Shown here: piece after piece, positions 8,713 to 17,899 of the stretch
How the letters are laid out: each line of letters begins with the position of its first letter
Numbering within the stretch: the first letter of the stretch is position 1
Assembly: GCA_048264125.1 (NCBI GenBank)
Contig: JBLXDM010000007.1
Location: forward strand, 186,001 to 250,000
DNA: 64,000 nt
Reading direction: 5' to 3'
Origin: M1-B18 sp048264125
GTDB lineage: Bacteria > Bacillota > Clostridia > Peptostreptococcales > Natronincolaceae
Program-made: the position numbers and the translations under genes
The notes under the pieces: model-generated
Seen by the model: only the letters and a program-made list of their open reading frames with translations
Database searches by the model: none
Told to the model about the DNA's origin: nothing

Positions 8713-10389
8713 GTGAAGAGGAAAATATCACTGATTTTAACACTGTTATTAGTATTGACCCTTACATTGTCCTGCAGTACAGGAATAGCAACAGATACAT
8801 ATAAGGATATGGAAGTATTAGAGCTTCATCCCGTCAACCGCTCAATTGGGAAGCTTCAGATATCTGTAGACCCAAGAATTGAGCTTTTATCTGCTGTTCA
8901 GCTGGCAGATGATTATTTTCGGCTGACGAAGCTAAATTTTGATTACAAAGTGGAGATGAATGACTACTTTAAGGGATTTCAAAGCCATGATGCTGTTAAG
9001 AAATTTAAACAATTAAGTAAAAGAGGCTTCACCTACGATGGTCCCCCGGCAGCTATGCTTTACTACGAAAATCCACTAAGCTTAAGAGAAGCACTTAAGC
9101 CCAGCGATTATATATACCAAAGAGCCAGTGGAGAAAAAAATCTTACAGACTTTATAATTAAGCTTAAGGCCTTTGGTATTGAGGCTAGCTTTGCAGATTT
9201 TTACAACAGTCATCAGGAGTTCTATCAGGGCTTGGTGGATGAAATGTATAGCTTTCTGGAGAAAGCCGATCTAACAGCTGACTTGGACGACTACTATAAT
9301 ATGGAGGTAAATAGCTATAATTTAATACTTGCACCCCTTTTTCATTCAGGTGGATATGGACCAAGGGTAATGAGAGAAAATGGGGTATACGATATTTACG
9401 GTATAATAGGGCCGTTGGAGGTTAGAAGTGGTGACGATAGCTCAATTGGTACCCCTCAATTCATAGACGATAGCTTTATTAGGAATCTGATATGGCATGA
9501 ATTCAGTCATTCCTTTGTAAATCCTACTACTGAAAAATACATCGATGAAATTAACAAATATAAGGGACTCTTTTCAGAAATCGAAAATGTAATGAAGCAA
9601 CAGGCCTATACCACATGGGAAAGCTGTGTAAATGAGCACATCGTTAGGGCAGTTACCACAAGGCTTGCCTATCTGAATTTAGGTGAGGATGCAGGCGACG
9701 AAGCCTTGAGCTATGAAAGATCAAAAGGGTTTATTTATATAGATGCCCTAGTAGATAGCCTAGAATATTATGAAAAAAATAGAGACATATACCCGGATTT
9801 TGAAAGCTATTATCCGGAGCTAATAGAGGTTTTCAGTATGCTTTCAGATGGGAAGATAGGTAGTAAGGGCTTTGACTTTACTGGACCTATCAATAGTGCC
9901 TTTATCTGGCTGGAAAAAGAGGCGATAGTTGTTATCACGCCGACCAATGAGATAGATAAGGATATTGGAAGGGCTATTGCTGATTATGCCAAAACTATAA
10001 AGGAGGAATTTTTTGCTGAAGGAAAGCTGGTGACGGACATAGAAGCACTGGATATGGACTTAAAGGACCACAGCATTATTACCTATGGTACAGTCGAAGG
10101 GAATCTATGGCTGGCTGAGCATAAAGAAAACCTACCCTTTAAGATAGAAGCAGATGCAATAGAGGCTGATAGGCTGTATGAGGATACTAATATGGTGTAT
10201 ATCAGTGCTTTGCCAAATCCATATAATCCTAACAACGGTATGGTTATTTACACAGCTCAACGGGCTGTGGATATAGTAGGAATAAACAGTGTGTTTCATG
10301 GGCCGACGGATTATGTAATTACCAAAGATGGAGCAGAGCTTAAATCCGGAAACTATGTGAAGGAAAGAAGCAATTGGTCCTTTAGATAG
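8713..10389 (+). CDS. DUF4932-like lipoprotein with HEFSH zinc-protease-like motif
   Basis: A 558-residue exported protein. The signal peptide ends in a lipobox (LTLSC, Cys21). It starts with GTG after AAGGAAGTG. Residues about 40-390 resemble the DUF4932 family; the IWHEFSH motif (H262-E263...H266) and a downstream glutamate in VNEHIVRAV suggest a metallopeptidase-like zinc site. The C-terminal 160 residues form a second domain with no family I recognise. It is monocistronic. Activity has not been shown for this family as far as I know, so a hydrolase role is inference. Confidence 0.7.
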   Translation: MKRKISLILTLLLVLTLTLSCSTGIATDTYKDMEVLELHPVNRSIGKLQISVDPRIELLSAVQLADDYFRLTKLNFDYKVEMNDYFKGFQSHDAVKKFKQLSKRGFTYDGPPAAMLYYENPLSLREALKPSDYIYQRASGEKNLTDFIIKLKAFGIEASFADFYNSHQEFYQGLVDEMYSFLEKADLTADLDDYYNMEVNSYNLILAPLFHSGGYGPRVMRENGVYDIYGIIGPLEVRSGDDSSIGTPQFIDDSFIRNLIWHEFSHSFVNPTTEKYIDEINKYKGLFSEIENVMKQQAYTTWESCVNEHIVRAVTTRLAYLNLGEDAGDEALSYERSKGFIYIDALVDSLEYYEKNRDIYPDFESYYPELIEVFSMLSDGKIGSKGFDFTGPINSAFIWLEKEAIVVITPTNEIDKDIGRAIADYAKTIKEEFFAEGKLVTDIEALDMDLKDHSIITYGTVEGNLWLAEHKENLPFKIEADAIEADRLYEDTNMVYISALPNPYNPNNGMVIYTAQRAVDIVGINSVFHGPTDYVITKDGAELKSGNYVKERSNWSFR

Positions 10390-10632
10390 AAATAGATGCC
10401 CGCACATGATAGTATGCAGCTTCCTTAATAAATTGGTAAGAAACTCTTTTGGAACAGAACCCTTGGAGAATTAATGGAGAATTAATCTGCAGAGAACTGA
10501 GATAAGTATATTTACAATATATGGGTATAGGTGTAAAATATAGATTATATATTTAGCAGGGAGATTTTTAGCGCCTTTGAAATAAAGATATAAATGATAA
10601 AGTATATACTACATTTAAAGGGGGGAGCCATA
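10390..10632. other. Intergenic region, nothing certain
   Basis: AT-rich spacer. It contains a tandem GGAGAATTAAT duplication (about 10466-10487) and no clear terminator. The ribosome binding site AAAGGGGGAG for the next gene lies at its end. Confidence 0.4.
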
Positions 10633-11421
10633 ATGGAGGAGACAAGAAATGTTGAGGCCTTTTATGAGGCATATGATGAGTGGTCGAGGCTGGATAGGCA
10701 TAAAGTGGAGTTTGAGATAACAAAGAGGTATTTCGATAATTTCATTACAGAACCCTCAAGAATACTGGATATCGGCGGCGGCCCCGGCAGGTATTCCATT
10801 CATCTTACCCAAGAGGGCCATCGCGTTGTATTACTGGATTTAACAAAAAAGCATATCGAATTAGCCATTGAAAAGGCGCAGGAGGCTGGTATTGAGCTGG
10901 AGGCAGCCATACATGGCAGTGCATTGGAGCTGGATAGCTATAATCTAGGAGAATTTGATGTGACGTTGATTATGGGGCCCCTCTACCACTTAACAAGGCT
11001 AGAGGACAGGGTTAAGGTGGTGGAGGACACATTAAAGCGATTAAAGCCCGGTGGGACAATATTCGCCTCCTTTATATCCGCCTATGCACCGGCAGTAGAC
11101 CTTATTAAGGCATATCCTGAAGATTTGAAGGACCCGCAACAGCTTCTGAAATATCTGGAGAATGGCATCAATAAAGCCAATGAGGGCTTTACGGATGCAT
11201 ATTTTATGAAGCCTCAGGAGGCAAGGGGCTTTATGCAGGAATTTGGATTAACAGAGCTGGCCTTTGTAGGGGTGGAGGGTCTTGCAGCAACCGTTGAAAG
11301 CCGGCTGAATCAACTGTCACAGGAGGTCTTCGACAAATGGATTGAGGTACTATATCAGCTTTCTCAGGATGAGCACATTTTTGGAAGCTGTGAGCATTAT
11401 TTATATATTGGCAAACGGTAA
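10633..11421 (+). CDS. Class I SAM-dependent methyltransferase
   Basis: A 262-residue methyltransferase of unknown substrate. Motif I is ILDIGGGPGRYSIHLTQ with the acidic end VVLLDLT, and motif IV/post-motif is LIMGPLYHLT, the usual layout of the UbiE/Methyltransf_11-25 group. I start at 10633 (MEETRN), preceded by AAAGGGGGAGCC; the frame is open to 10594. It is followed by a terminator and stands alone. Confidence 0.85.
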   Translation: MEETRNVEAFYEAYDEWSRLDRHKVEFEITKRYFDNFITEPSRILDIGGGPGRYSIHLTQEGHRVVLLDLTKKHIELAIEKAQEAGIELEAAIHGSALELDSYNLGEFDVTLIMGPLYHLTRLEDRVKVVEDTLKRLKPGGTIFASFISAYAPAVDLIKAYPEDLKDPQQLLKYLENGINKANEGFTDAYFMKPQEARGFMQEFGLTELAFVGVEGLAATVESRLNQLSQEVFDKWIEVLYQLSQDEHIFGSCEHYLYIGKR

Positions 11422-11504
11422 GACGTTAGACTAGGATAACTAACTAACCCTTCAACATGAATTCAGAGGTAAATCGAAGCACCTAGCATTAATATACTTT
11501 TCTT

Positions 11505-11538
11505 ACTAAAGGGGACATTGATATGCCCCCTTTTTAGT
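11505..11538 (+). terminator. Intrinsic terminator
   Basis: ACTAAAGGGG (11505-11514) pairs with CCCCTTTTTAGT (about 11527-11538). It separates the methyltransferase from the rhodanese locus. Confidence 0.7.
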
Positions 11539-11556
11539 TGAGGAAATTGCATTCTA

Positions 11557-11695
11557 AAGCTGAGTAGTATGTTCATACAAAGTCAAAAGCTTCCTGCCTA
11601 GTGTCCCCACGGGCTAATTTATGGTTTGAGTTTAATTGTAATTAGCCTTCGGTAATGCGGCAAACTTTTAACCTTGTATAAACTAAAATATTTGC
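11557..11695. repeat. Structured repeat element A, copy 1
   Basis: A segment of about 139 bp that recurs at 15833-15969 with high similarity. The outer helix is formed by 11575-11589 and 11665-11679 (15 positions), and an inner hairpin by GGCTAATT/AATTAGCC. Both helix mismatches are A/C when read on the plus strand and become G-U wobbles on the minus strand, so an RNA form would fit best if transcribed leftwards. It lies 170 bp upstream of the rhodanese gene. It could be a cis-regulatory or small RNA, or a miniature mobile repeat. I could not match it to a known riboswitch. Confidence 0.65.
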
Positions 11696-11865
11696 ACTCC
11701 TATAGGATTAACAATTTCTCATTCACTTACTAACTAGTCATATAGATATATTTTATAAAAGCCCTCCTACCTATAGATATGTATAATTATTCTTTAGCTC
11801 CCAACTATGCTATGATATGTAGTGGCATAAAAAAGACAAGATGTTAAGTAAAGGGGAGAAATAAG

Positions 11866-13143
11866 ATGAAAAAGCTTTCAACAATACTATTAATTATACT
11901 AACCATCGTATTAGCGGTTAGTGGCTGTACACAGAAGGTAGAGGAAACAGATGGAGAAAAGACCTACAATTATTACACTGCAGAGGAAACCAAAGCTGCT
12001 ATAGAAAATGACGATGATATCATATTACTGGATATTCAGGTAGAAGAGGAATGGACTGCGCATCATATCGCAGGTGCAATCCCAACCCATGCCTACCCCG
12101 TTAAGACGGATGAGGAAAAGGCTAAGCTGGATGCTGTATTGCCTCAATTAGAGGGTACACAGCCAATCATAGTTATCTGCCCTGGAGGAGCAGGTGGCGC
12201 CACCAGAACAATTGATTACCTTATAACTAAGGGAATTGCAGCAGAAAGACTGTTTATTATGGAAAACGGACAAAGCAAATGGCCTTATCCAGAGCTTCTA
12301 GAAGCCAGTGAGGCTAAAGCAATAGATTCAAAGTACGTGGTAAGCAGCGAGTGGCTTAAGGAAAATCTAAGCAAGGCTAATTTGCTTATTCTAGATGCAA
12401 GGGGTCAGGAGACCTATGACAAGGGACATATACCTGGCGCAATTGCTGTTACATGGCAAGGCTTTGCTAACCTGCAGGGAGCCCCTGGAGAAGCTAACTG
12501 GGGAACCGTACTGGAGCCTGAGGCTTTGTCAGAAAAGCTTTCAGAGCTAGGAATTTCAACGGATAAAGAAATCGTTCTTTATACCAATACAGTAGGCGGT
12601 TGGGGAGAAGACGGAAGAATCGTATGGATGCTAAAAAGAGCCGGATTTGACAATGTTAAGCTGCTGGACGGCGGCTTCAATGTATGGTCAGCTAAGGGCT
12701 ATGAGGTAACTAAGGAGAAAACAGCACCTGTGGCAGCAGCTGTAGAGGTTAAAGCATTAGACGATAAAACAAATATTACTACAGAGGAATTAAACAGCAA
12801 GCTGGGGAAGGTAGTAATTATTGATACAAGAGAGAAGGACGAATACGAAGGCGCAACAAAGTTTGGAGAAGCTAGAGGTGGACATATTCCCGGAGCAATT
12901 AATATACCCTTCAACAGCTTTACGAATGCCGACGGAACTTTAAAAACAGCAACAGAAATTGAAGGTATACTTGCATCCAATAATATTAAAAAGGATGATG
13001 AAATAGTGACCTACTGTACAGCGGGAATTCGTTCAGCACATATGCAGCTGGTTTTAGAAATCCTTGGCTACAGCAATGCTAAAAACTATGATGCCAGCTT
13101 CTACGCATGGGCAGGCAATTCAAGCTTAAGCATAGAAAAATAG
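11866..13143 (+). CDS. Three-domain rhodanese lipoprotein (YnjE-like sulfurtransferase)
   Basis: A 425-residue exported sulfurtransferase with a lipobox (AVSGC, Cys21) and three rhodanese domains. Domain 1 (about 35-140) has the active-site loop CPGGAGGATR with Cys105. Domain 2 (about 150-290) has YTNTVGGWGE in that place, with no Cys. Domain 3 (about 300-425) has CTAGIRS with Cys384. E. coli YnjE is also a three-domain rhodanese, and the neighbours match its ydjXYZ-ynjABCDEF locus, so I read this as the YnjE counterpart. The sulfur donor and acceptor are unknown. A well-placed GGGGAGAAATAAG binding site precedes the ATG. Confidence 0.88.
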   Translation: MKKLSTILLIILTIVLAVSGCTQKVEETDGEKTYNYYTAEETKAAIENDDDIILLDIQVEEEWTAHHIAGAIPTHAYPVKTDEEKAKLDAVLPQLEGTQPIIVICPGGAGGATRTIDYLITKGIAAERLFIMENGQSKWPYPELLEASEAKAIDSKYVVSSEWLKENLSKANLLILDARGQETYDKGHIPGAIAVTWQGFANLQGAPGEANWGTVLEPEALSEKLSELGISTDKEIVLYTNTVGGWGEDGRIVWMLKRAGFDNVKLLDGGFNVWSAKGYEVTKEKTAPVAAAVEVKALDDKTNITTEELNSKLGKVVIIDTREKDEYEGATKFGEARGGHIPGAINIPFNSFTNADGTLKTATEIEGILASNNIKKDDEIVTYCTAGIRSAHMQLVLEILGYSNAKNYDASFYAWAGNSSLSIEK

Positions 13144-13199
13144 TTAGACCATAGATCAGAAAGATTTCTAAGGGCTTCTAGCTCAATGGAAGGCTGTTG

Positions 13200-13901
13200 A
13201 TGATTTTGAAAAATATAAAAAAATCCACATGGATTAAATTAAGCTTAATTTTAATATTGATTAGCCTGTATTTTATCCCGCCTGTGGGAGCCACCATTAG
13301 GAGAGTCATATTTATTTTCAGTATGATGGAGGTTGAGGCCATCAAGGGATACATACTTTCCTTTGGTATATGGGCACCTGTAATCTCCTTTTTACTGATG
13401 ATATTCCAATCAGTGGCAGCACCATTGCCGGCATTTTTAATAACCTTCGCCAATGCAGCCCTGTTTGGTTGGGTAAAGGGAGCAATTTTATCATGGAGCA
13501 GCGCAATGGCAGGGGCAGCCCTATGCTTTTATATAGCAAAGCTATATGGTAGAGGCGGAGTTGAGAAGCTCACAAGTCGATACGCCCTGGAAAGCCTAGA
13601 TAGCTTCTTTGAAAGGTACGGTAGGCATGCAGTGCTGATAGCTAGGCTGCTGCCCTTCATATCCTTTGATATCGTTAGCTATATGGCAGGCCTTACCTCC
13701 ATGAGCTTTTGGTCCTTCTTTTGGGCCACAGGACTGGGACAGCTGCCGGCAACAATTATATACTCCTATGTAGGGGGAATGCTGGTGGGAGGAACAAAGA
13801 AGCTAGTTTTCGGACTGCTGGTGCTCTTTTCCCTTAGTATACTTGCCTTCCTGATGAAGCAGGTCTTCAATGACAGGAAAAAGCAGCAGATAAAGGAATA
13901 A
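13200..13901 (+). CDS. TVP38/TMEM64 (DedA-like) membrane protein, first copy
   Basis: A 233-residue integral membrane protein of the SNARE-associated/VTT family. Hydrophobic segments lie at about residues 15-30, 55-80, 85-110, 150-180 and 195-220. The family signature is FERYGRHAVLIARLLPFISFDIVSYMAG-like in the middle. E. coli YdjX and YdjZ belong to the same family and lie in the equivalent locus. The proposed role of VTT proteins is lipid scrambling or transport; the cargo here is unknown. The ATG at 13200 follows GGAAGG; a TTG one codon earlier is possible. Confidence 0.85.
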   Translation: MILKNIKKSTWIKLSLILILISLYFIPPVGATIRRVIFIFSMMEVEAIKGYILSFGIWAPVISFLLMIFQSVAAPLPAFLITFANAALFGWVKGAILSWSSAMAGAALCFYIAKLYGRGGVEKLTSRYALESLDSFFERYGRHAVLIARLLPFISFDIVSYMAGLTSMSFWSFFWATGLGQLPATIIYSYVGGMLVGGTKKLVFGLLVLFSLSILAFLMKQVFNDRKKQQIKE

Positions 13902-13910
13902 AAACATAAT

Positions 13911-13946
13911 AAGGATTGCTACCTTCAACCGTAGCAATCCTTTTGT
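13911..13946 (+). terminator. Strong intrinsic terminator inside the locus
   Basis: AAGGATTGCTAC (13911-13922) pairs perfectly with GTAGCAATCCTT (13931-13942), followed by T residues. It splits the rhodanese-TVP38 unit from the Fe-S oxidoreductase unit. Confidence 0.9.
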
Positions 13947-13983
13947 AGCATATTGGAAAATTGATTTATAAGGAATGATGAAA

Positions 13984-15138
13984 ATGACCTATAGGCCAGA
14001 GGCTGAGATATTTAAAGCAATAGAGGGAGAAGCTGACAAATGCAGTGGCTGTAGAAGGTGTATGGAGGGCTGCCCCATGCTGAAGGCGTACTGTTCCTCA
14101 CCAAAGTCGCTGCTAAAGGATTTTGTTGAGACAAATGAGGTAGCCGAGATAATTCCCTACTCCTGCAGCCTCTGTGGCTATTGCACCGAGGTATGCCCTG
14201 AGGCAGTGGATTTAAAGCAGCTTTTTTACGATATGAGGAAGGATATTTACAGCATAAATAAGGGATATCCAGAGGGGATAAGGCATAGGCCAGTTGAGCT
14301 GCACCAAAAGGCCAGCTTTTCAAGGCTTCTTTCCACACCGGTGGAAGGCTTGAATAAGGAAGCCACCGTAAAGAGAGTTTTTTTTCCCGGCTGCAGCTTA
14401 ACCGCCGCAAGGCCGGATTTAGTTATTAAGGCCTATGGGTATTTAAGAGAGAAGCTCCCCGGCACAGGAGTCATTATGAATTGCTGCGGAAAGCCAACGG
14501 AGTCTATGGGGGCTATGGATAGCTTCCAGACTTATTATTCCAATATACAGCACAGCTTTGATTCTGAAGGTGTGGAGGAGGTCATAGTGGCCTGTCTCAA
14601 TTGCTTCAAGACCATTGGCAAAAATAGTCCCCATCAAAGAGTAGTCACCCTATGGCAATTAATGGCAGATATAGGGATACCTGAGGATAAAATCAGCAGC
14701 TACCAGCAGCTGGACACCAGCTTTGCTATACATGATCCCTGTCCCACTAGAGGTAACCCGGAAATCCACAGTGCCATAAGAAAAATATCAGAAGAGCTGG
14801 GGCTTAAAATAACAGAAATGAAGCCTTCTGGAGCAAAAACCCTCTGCTGTGGCTCAGGAGGCATGCTGGGGGTTACCAACAGCCCGCTGGCTCAGGGGCA
14901 GATGGAAAAAAGGGCTCAACAGGCGGAGGACAGACCGATTCTAACCTATTGTCAGGAATGTGTGGAGTCCCTTAGGGCAGGCGGAGGCAATAGCCTTTAT
15001 ATTTTAGACCTTCTCTTTAGTCAGGGAGTAGATTTTAAAAAAGACAGAGGCACCAGAAGGGTTAGTAGCCTGCAAAGGTGGAGCAACAGGTTTTTCATAA
15101 AGAATAAGCTAAAGAAAAGCATAAGGGAGGGGAAGTAA
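13984..15138 (+). CDS. (Fe-S)-binding oxidoreductase with two CCG domains (HdrB/GlpC-like)
   Basis: A 384-residue soluble electron-transfer protein. The N-terminal region holds two 4Fe-4S motifs, CSGCRRCMEGCP and CSLCGYCTEVCP. Two cysteine-rich CCG modules follow (FFPGC...NCCGKPTE...CLNCF and DPCPTRG...LCCGSGG...CQECV), as in the heterodisulfide reductase HdrB/D and GlpC groups. Such proteins pass electrons to a disulfide or quinone-linked partner. I favour the third ATG (13984), nine nt after AAGGA; ATGs at 13975 and 13978 are too close. It sits between two TVP38 genes, like E. coli YdjY between YdjX and YdjZ, although YdjY is smaller. Confidence 0.88.
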   Translation: MTYRPEAEIFKAIEGEADKCSGCRRCMEGCPMLKAYCSSPKSLLKDFVETNEVAEIIPYSCSLCGYCTEVCPEAVDLKQLFYDMRKDIYSINKGYPEGIRHRPVELHQKASFSRLLSTPVEGLNKEATVKRVFFPGCSLTAARPDLVIKAYGYLREKLPGTGVIMNCCGKPTESMGAMDSFQTYYSNIQHSFDSEGVEEVIVACLNCFKTIGKNSPHQRVVTLWQLMADIGIPEDKISSYQQLDTSFAIHDPCPTRGNPEIHSAIRKISEELGLKITEMKPSGAKTLCCGSGGMLGVTNSPLAQGQMEKRAQQAEDRPILTYCQECVESLRAGGGNSLYILDLLFSQGVDFKKDRGTRRVSSLQRWSNRFFIKNKLKKSIREGK

Positions 15139-15139
15139 A

Positions 15140-15817
15140 ATGGAGCTGACAAAGAAAGGTAAAGGCCTATACAAATATTTATTTATAGCAGCTATTGCTG
15201 CCACAGCTCTTTTCATTTTCAACCGATATTTTTCCTTCTCGGATTATACACCGCAGCAGATAAAGGATTATGTCAATAGCTTCGGCGGTTTGGCTCCAAT
15301 CATATATATCATTATGTTTACCTTTGTACCCCTTACCCTCTTTCCCGATTCCCTGCTGGCTATTGCCGGGGGCATGTGCTTTGGGTTGTTTTGGGGCTCC
15401 ATTTACACCATGGTGGGGGCCTTATCTGGAGGCACTTTAGCCTTTTATATCGCAAGGCTTATCAAAAAGGGCTTAATAAAAAAGCCTTCAAGCAAGGATT
15501 TAGGGGGGCTAAGCAAAAGCATAGAGGAGAGGGGCTTCTGGATAGTATTGCTGCTGAGGCTTATTCCATTGTTTCCCTATGATGTCATTAGCTACAGTGC
15601 AGGGCTTTCCGGCATCAGCATAAAGGATTTTCTACTGGCTACCCTTCTGGGAACCATACCGGGAATCATAGTCTTTACAAATGTAGGTGACAAGGCCACC
15701 GATATAGGCTCCAGGGATTTTTATATCTCCCTATCATTGCTGGTGGCATTACTGGTTATTTCTGTTATACTTAAAAATAGGTTTTCTTTAAAGAAAATTG
15801 AGGAAAATAATAATTGA
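15140..15817 (+). CDS. TVP38/TMEM64 (DedA-like) membrane protein, second copy
   Basis: A 225-residue integral membrane protein, a paralogue of the one at 13200. Hydrophobic segments fall at about 12-28, 50-75, 78-105, 130-155 and 190-210. It has the shared block ERGFWIVLLLRLIPLFPYDV and the GLSGISIKDF motif. It begins one nt after the stop of the Fe-S oxidoreductase, with GGAGGGGAAG as binding site, so the two are co-transcribed. It corresponds in position to YdjZ. Confidence 0.87.
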   Translation: MELTKKGKGLYKYLFIAAIAATALFIFNRYFSFSDYTPQQIKDYVNSFGGLAPIIYIIMFTFVPLTLFPDSLLAIAGGMCFGLFWGSIYTMVGALSGGTLAFYIARLIKKGLIKKPSSKDLGGLSKSIEERGFWIVLLLRLIPLFPYDVISYSAGLSGISIKDFLLATLLGTIPGIIVFTNVGDKATDIGSRDFYISLSLLVALLVISVILKNRFSLKKIEENNN

Positions 15818-15832
15818 AGAAATTTCATATTT

Positions 15833-15969
15833 AAGATGAGCGGTATGATTATACAAAGTCAAAAGTTTCCTGCTTAGTGCCCCACGGGCTAATTTATTGA
15901 AATTTAAATGTTATTAGCCCTAGGCAATGCGCGATAAACCTTTAACCTTGTATAAACTAATATATATGC
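15833..15969. repeat. Structured repeat element A, copy 2
   Basis: Second copy of the element at 11557-11695. The outer helix is formed by 15851-15865 and 15939-15953, with three mismatches that are all A/C on the plus strand and G-U on the minus strand. The inner hairpin is GGGCTAAT/ATTAGCCC. Similarity extends about 18 bp beyond the helix on the left and 16 bp on the right. It lies 80 bp upstream of the CDP-alcohol transferase gene that opens the second half of the ynj-like locus. Confidence 0.65.
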
Positions 15970-16048
15970 TCGCCAATGATAATATATAATTTGAGCTATT
16001 AACAGTAAGGCGAAGAATTTATAGCAAAAGCTAAAGACAGGTGATTAT

Positions 16049-16639
16049 ATGATAGACAGCAAATGGCGTGGAAGCCTTCAGCCATGCTTTAATATATTGG
16101 CAAGATTATTTATACGATTTGGCATATCTCCAAATACCATTACTTGGAGTGCCTTTATTGTCGGCCTTTGCTCTGGCATATTTGCAGCAATGGGATATGG
16201 CATAGCTGCAGTTTTTTTGCTGTGGCTGTCGGGGCTTTTAGATGTTATGGATGGAAGCGTTGCCAGGATAAAGTGCGTTAGCAGCAGAGCAGGAGCCTAC
16301 ATGGATCTTATTTTGGATAGAATGGTGGAGGCCTTCTTTATTTTTGGTTTTGCCTATAGGTATCCACAGGCCCAGCAGGCATACTTACTTTTTTATATAG
16401 CAGTAATCTTTAGTTTTACCACCTTTATAGTGGCGGGTGCATTATTCAAAAACGAAGGAAACAAGGCCATGCACTATGATGTGGGACTAGCGGAGAGGAC
16501 AGAGACCTTTATCACCTTTTCATTGATGGCTCTACTGCCAGCCTACAGCAAAGAAATATTAATGGTCTTTAACGGCATTGTTTTTTTAACCGGAATTATA
16601 CGCTTTTACAGGGTTTTAAATTATAGCACAACAGAATAG
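16049..16639 (+). CDS. CDP-alcohol phosphatidyltransferase family protein (YnjF-like)
   Basis: A 196-residue membrane enzyme predicted to transfer a phosphatidyl group from CDP-diacylglycerol, or a similar CDP-alcohol, to an alcohol acceptor. The full signature DG-x2-AR-x8-G-x3-D-x3-D is present at residues about 69-92 (DGSVAR...GAYMDLILD). There are five to six hydrophobic segments. It is first in a run with the ABC importer genes. In E. coli the equivalent YnjF lies beside YnjE and YnjBCD. The acceptor alcohol is unknown. Confidence 0.87.
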   Translation: MIDSKWRGSLQPCFNILARLFIRFGISPNTITWSAFIVGLCSGIFAAMGYGIAAVFLLWLSGLLDVMDGSVARIKCVSSRAGAYMDLILDRMVEAFFIFGFAYRYPQAQQAYLLFYIAVIFSFTTFIVAGALFKNEGNKAMHYDVGLAERTETFITFSLMALLPAYSKEILMVFNGIVFLTGIIRFYRVLNYSTTE

Positions 16640-16666
16640 ACAGCAGGTTACATAGGAGGAGATGAA

Positions 16667-17899
16667 ATGAAGCGAATCACTAAAATAATGGCATTGCTGC
16701 TGACGACTGCACTACTAGCAGGCTGCAGCCCTCAGAAGGAATCTACAACACAGGAATCCGGCATAAGCTCATGGCAGGAGGCCCTTGAGGAGGGCAGGGG
16801 GCAAGAGGTTACAATATTGATGTGGGGCGGCAATGAGGACGTCAACAAGTACATGGACGGTTATGTAAGCTCTAGCCTAAAGGAAAAATACGGTATTACC
16901 CTTAAAAGGGTACCTATGAATGCTCCTGAATTTATGAGTAAGCTGTTGAATGAAAAAAAAGCAGGGCTTGAGGAGGGTACAGCGGATTTATTATGGATCA
17001 ATGCCGAAAACTTCAGAACTGCAAAGGAAGCAGGCATACTTTGGGGCCCCTTTACCCATATGCTTTCTAACTTAAACCAGTATTATGATTTACAGGCCTC
17101 AGACCTTATATATGATACGGGAATACCCATAGAGGGCTATGAAGCAATCTGGGGCAGGGCACAGCTGGTGCTGACCTATGATTCCCGCTATATTCAGGAG
17201 CCACCAAAAAGCTTTAAGGAGCTTCTAGAATGGGTGAAGGAAAATCCCGGTAAATTTACATATCCCAAGCTTCCCGACGACTTCGCAGGGGTGGCCTTTG
17301 TACGAACAGCCTATTATGAGCTTACTGGGGAAGCAGATATATTTCAGCAGGAAATGACGAAGGAGAAATTCTTAGAAATTTCAAGTCCTGTTATGGCATA
17401 CTTCGAGGAAATGAAGCCCTATTTATGGAGGGAGGGCAGAGCCTATCCCGCAACACAGGCGCAGCAGGACGAGCTCTTTAAAAATGGAGAGGTATATTTG
17501 ACCATGGGCTTTGAAATCGGTAAAACAGCTGGCATGGTGGAGAAGGGAGCCTACCCTGAAACCGCTAGGGCCTATGTATTGGATACCGGAACCATCGGGA
17601 ATTCCCACTATCTTGCAATACCCTACAACAGCCCCCAAAAAGCCGCTGCGCTATTGGTTATAGATTTTCTACAGAGCCTCGAGGCACAAACAGAAAAGCT
17701 AAAGCCGGAGGTATGGGGAGATATGCCGGCCTTTGATGCCATCAAGCTAAGCGAGGATCATGTACTGCAGCTGGAAATGGATACTAAGAGTCCCGCCTCG
17801 ATCTCTATGGAGGAGCTTACGGCAAAAAGGCTTCCTGAAATGAAGTCCCAATATATAGACTGGATAAAGGAGCTATGGGTGGAGGAGATCGGTAACTGA
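16667..17899 (+). CDS. ABC importer substrate-binding lipoprotein (YnjB-like)
   Basis: A 410-residue extracellular solute-binding protein anchored by a lipobox (LLAGC, Cys20). The layout is that of iron/thiamine/spermidine-type binding proteins: VTILMWGGNEDVNKYMDGY near the start, then DLLWINAENFRTAKEAGILWGP. It is followed with a 1-nt overlap by two permeases and an ATPase, which together form a complete importer. E. coli YnjB is the matching component. The substrate is unknown. GGAGGAG precedes the ATG. Confidence 0.9.
   Translation: MKRITKIMALLLTTALLAGCSPQKESTTQESGISSWQEALEEGRGQEVTILMWGGNEDVNKYMDGYVSSSLKEKYGITLKRVPMNAPEFMSKLLNEKKAGLEEGTADLLWINAENFRTAKEAGILWGPFTHMLSNLNQYYDLQASDLIYDTGIPIEGYEAIWGRAQLVLTYDSRYIQEPPKSFKELLEWVKENPGKFTYPKLPDDFAGVAFVRTAYYELTGEADIFQQEMTKEKFLEISSPVMAYFEEMKPYLWREGRAYPATQAQQDELFKNGEVYLTMGFEIGKTAGMVEKGAYPETARAYVLDTGTIGNSHYLAIPYNSPQKAAALLVIDFLQSLEAQTEKLKPEVWGDMPAFDAIKLSEDHVLQLEMDTKSPASISMEELTAKRLPEMKSQYIDWIKELWVEEIGN

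Noticed and set aside
11557..11695. Element A as a known riboswitch (TPP, SAM, cobalamin, Moco, cyclic-di-GMP, guanidine and others considered)
   Set aside because: None of the conserved motifs of these classes that I can recall is present on either strand. The pairing favours the strand opposite to the operon.
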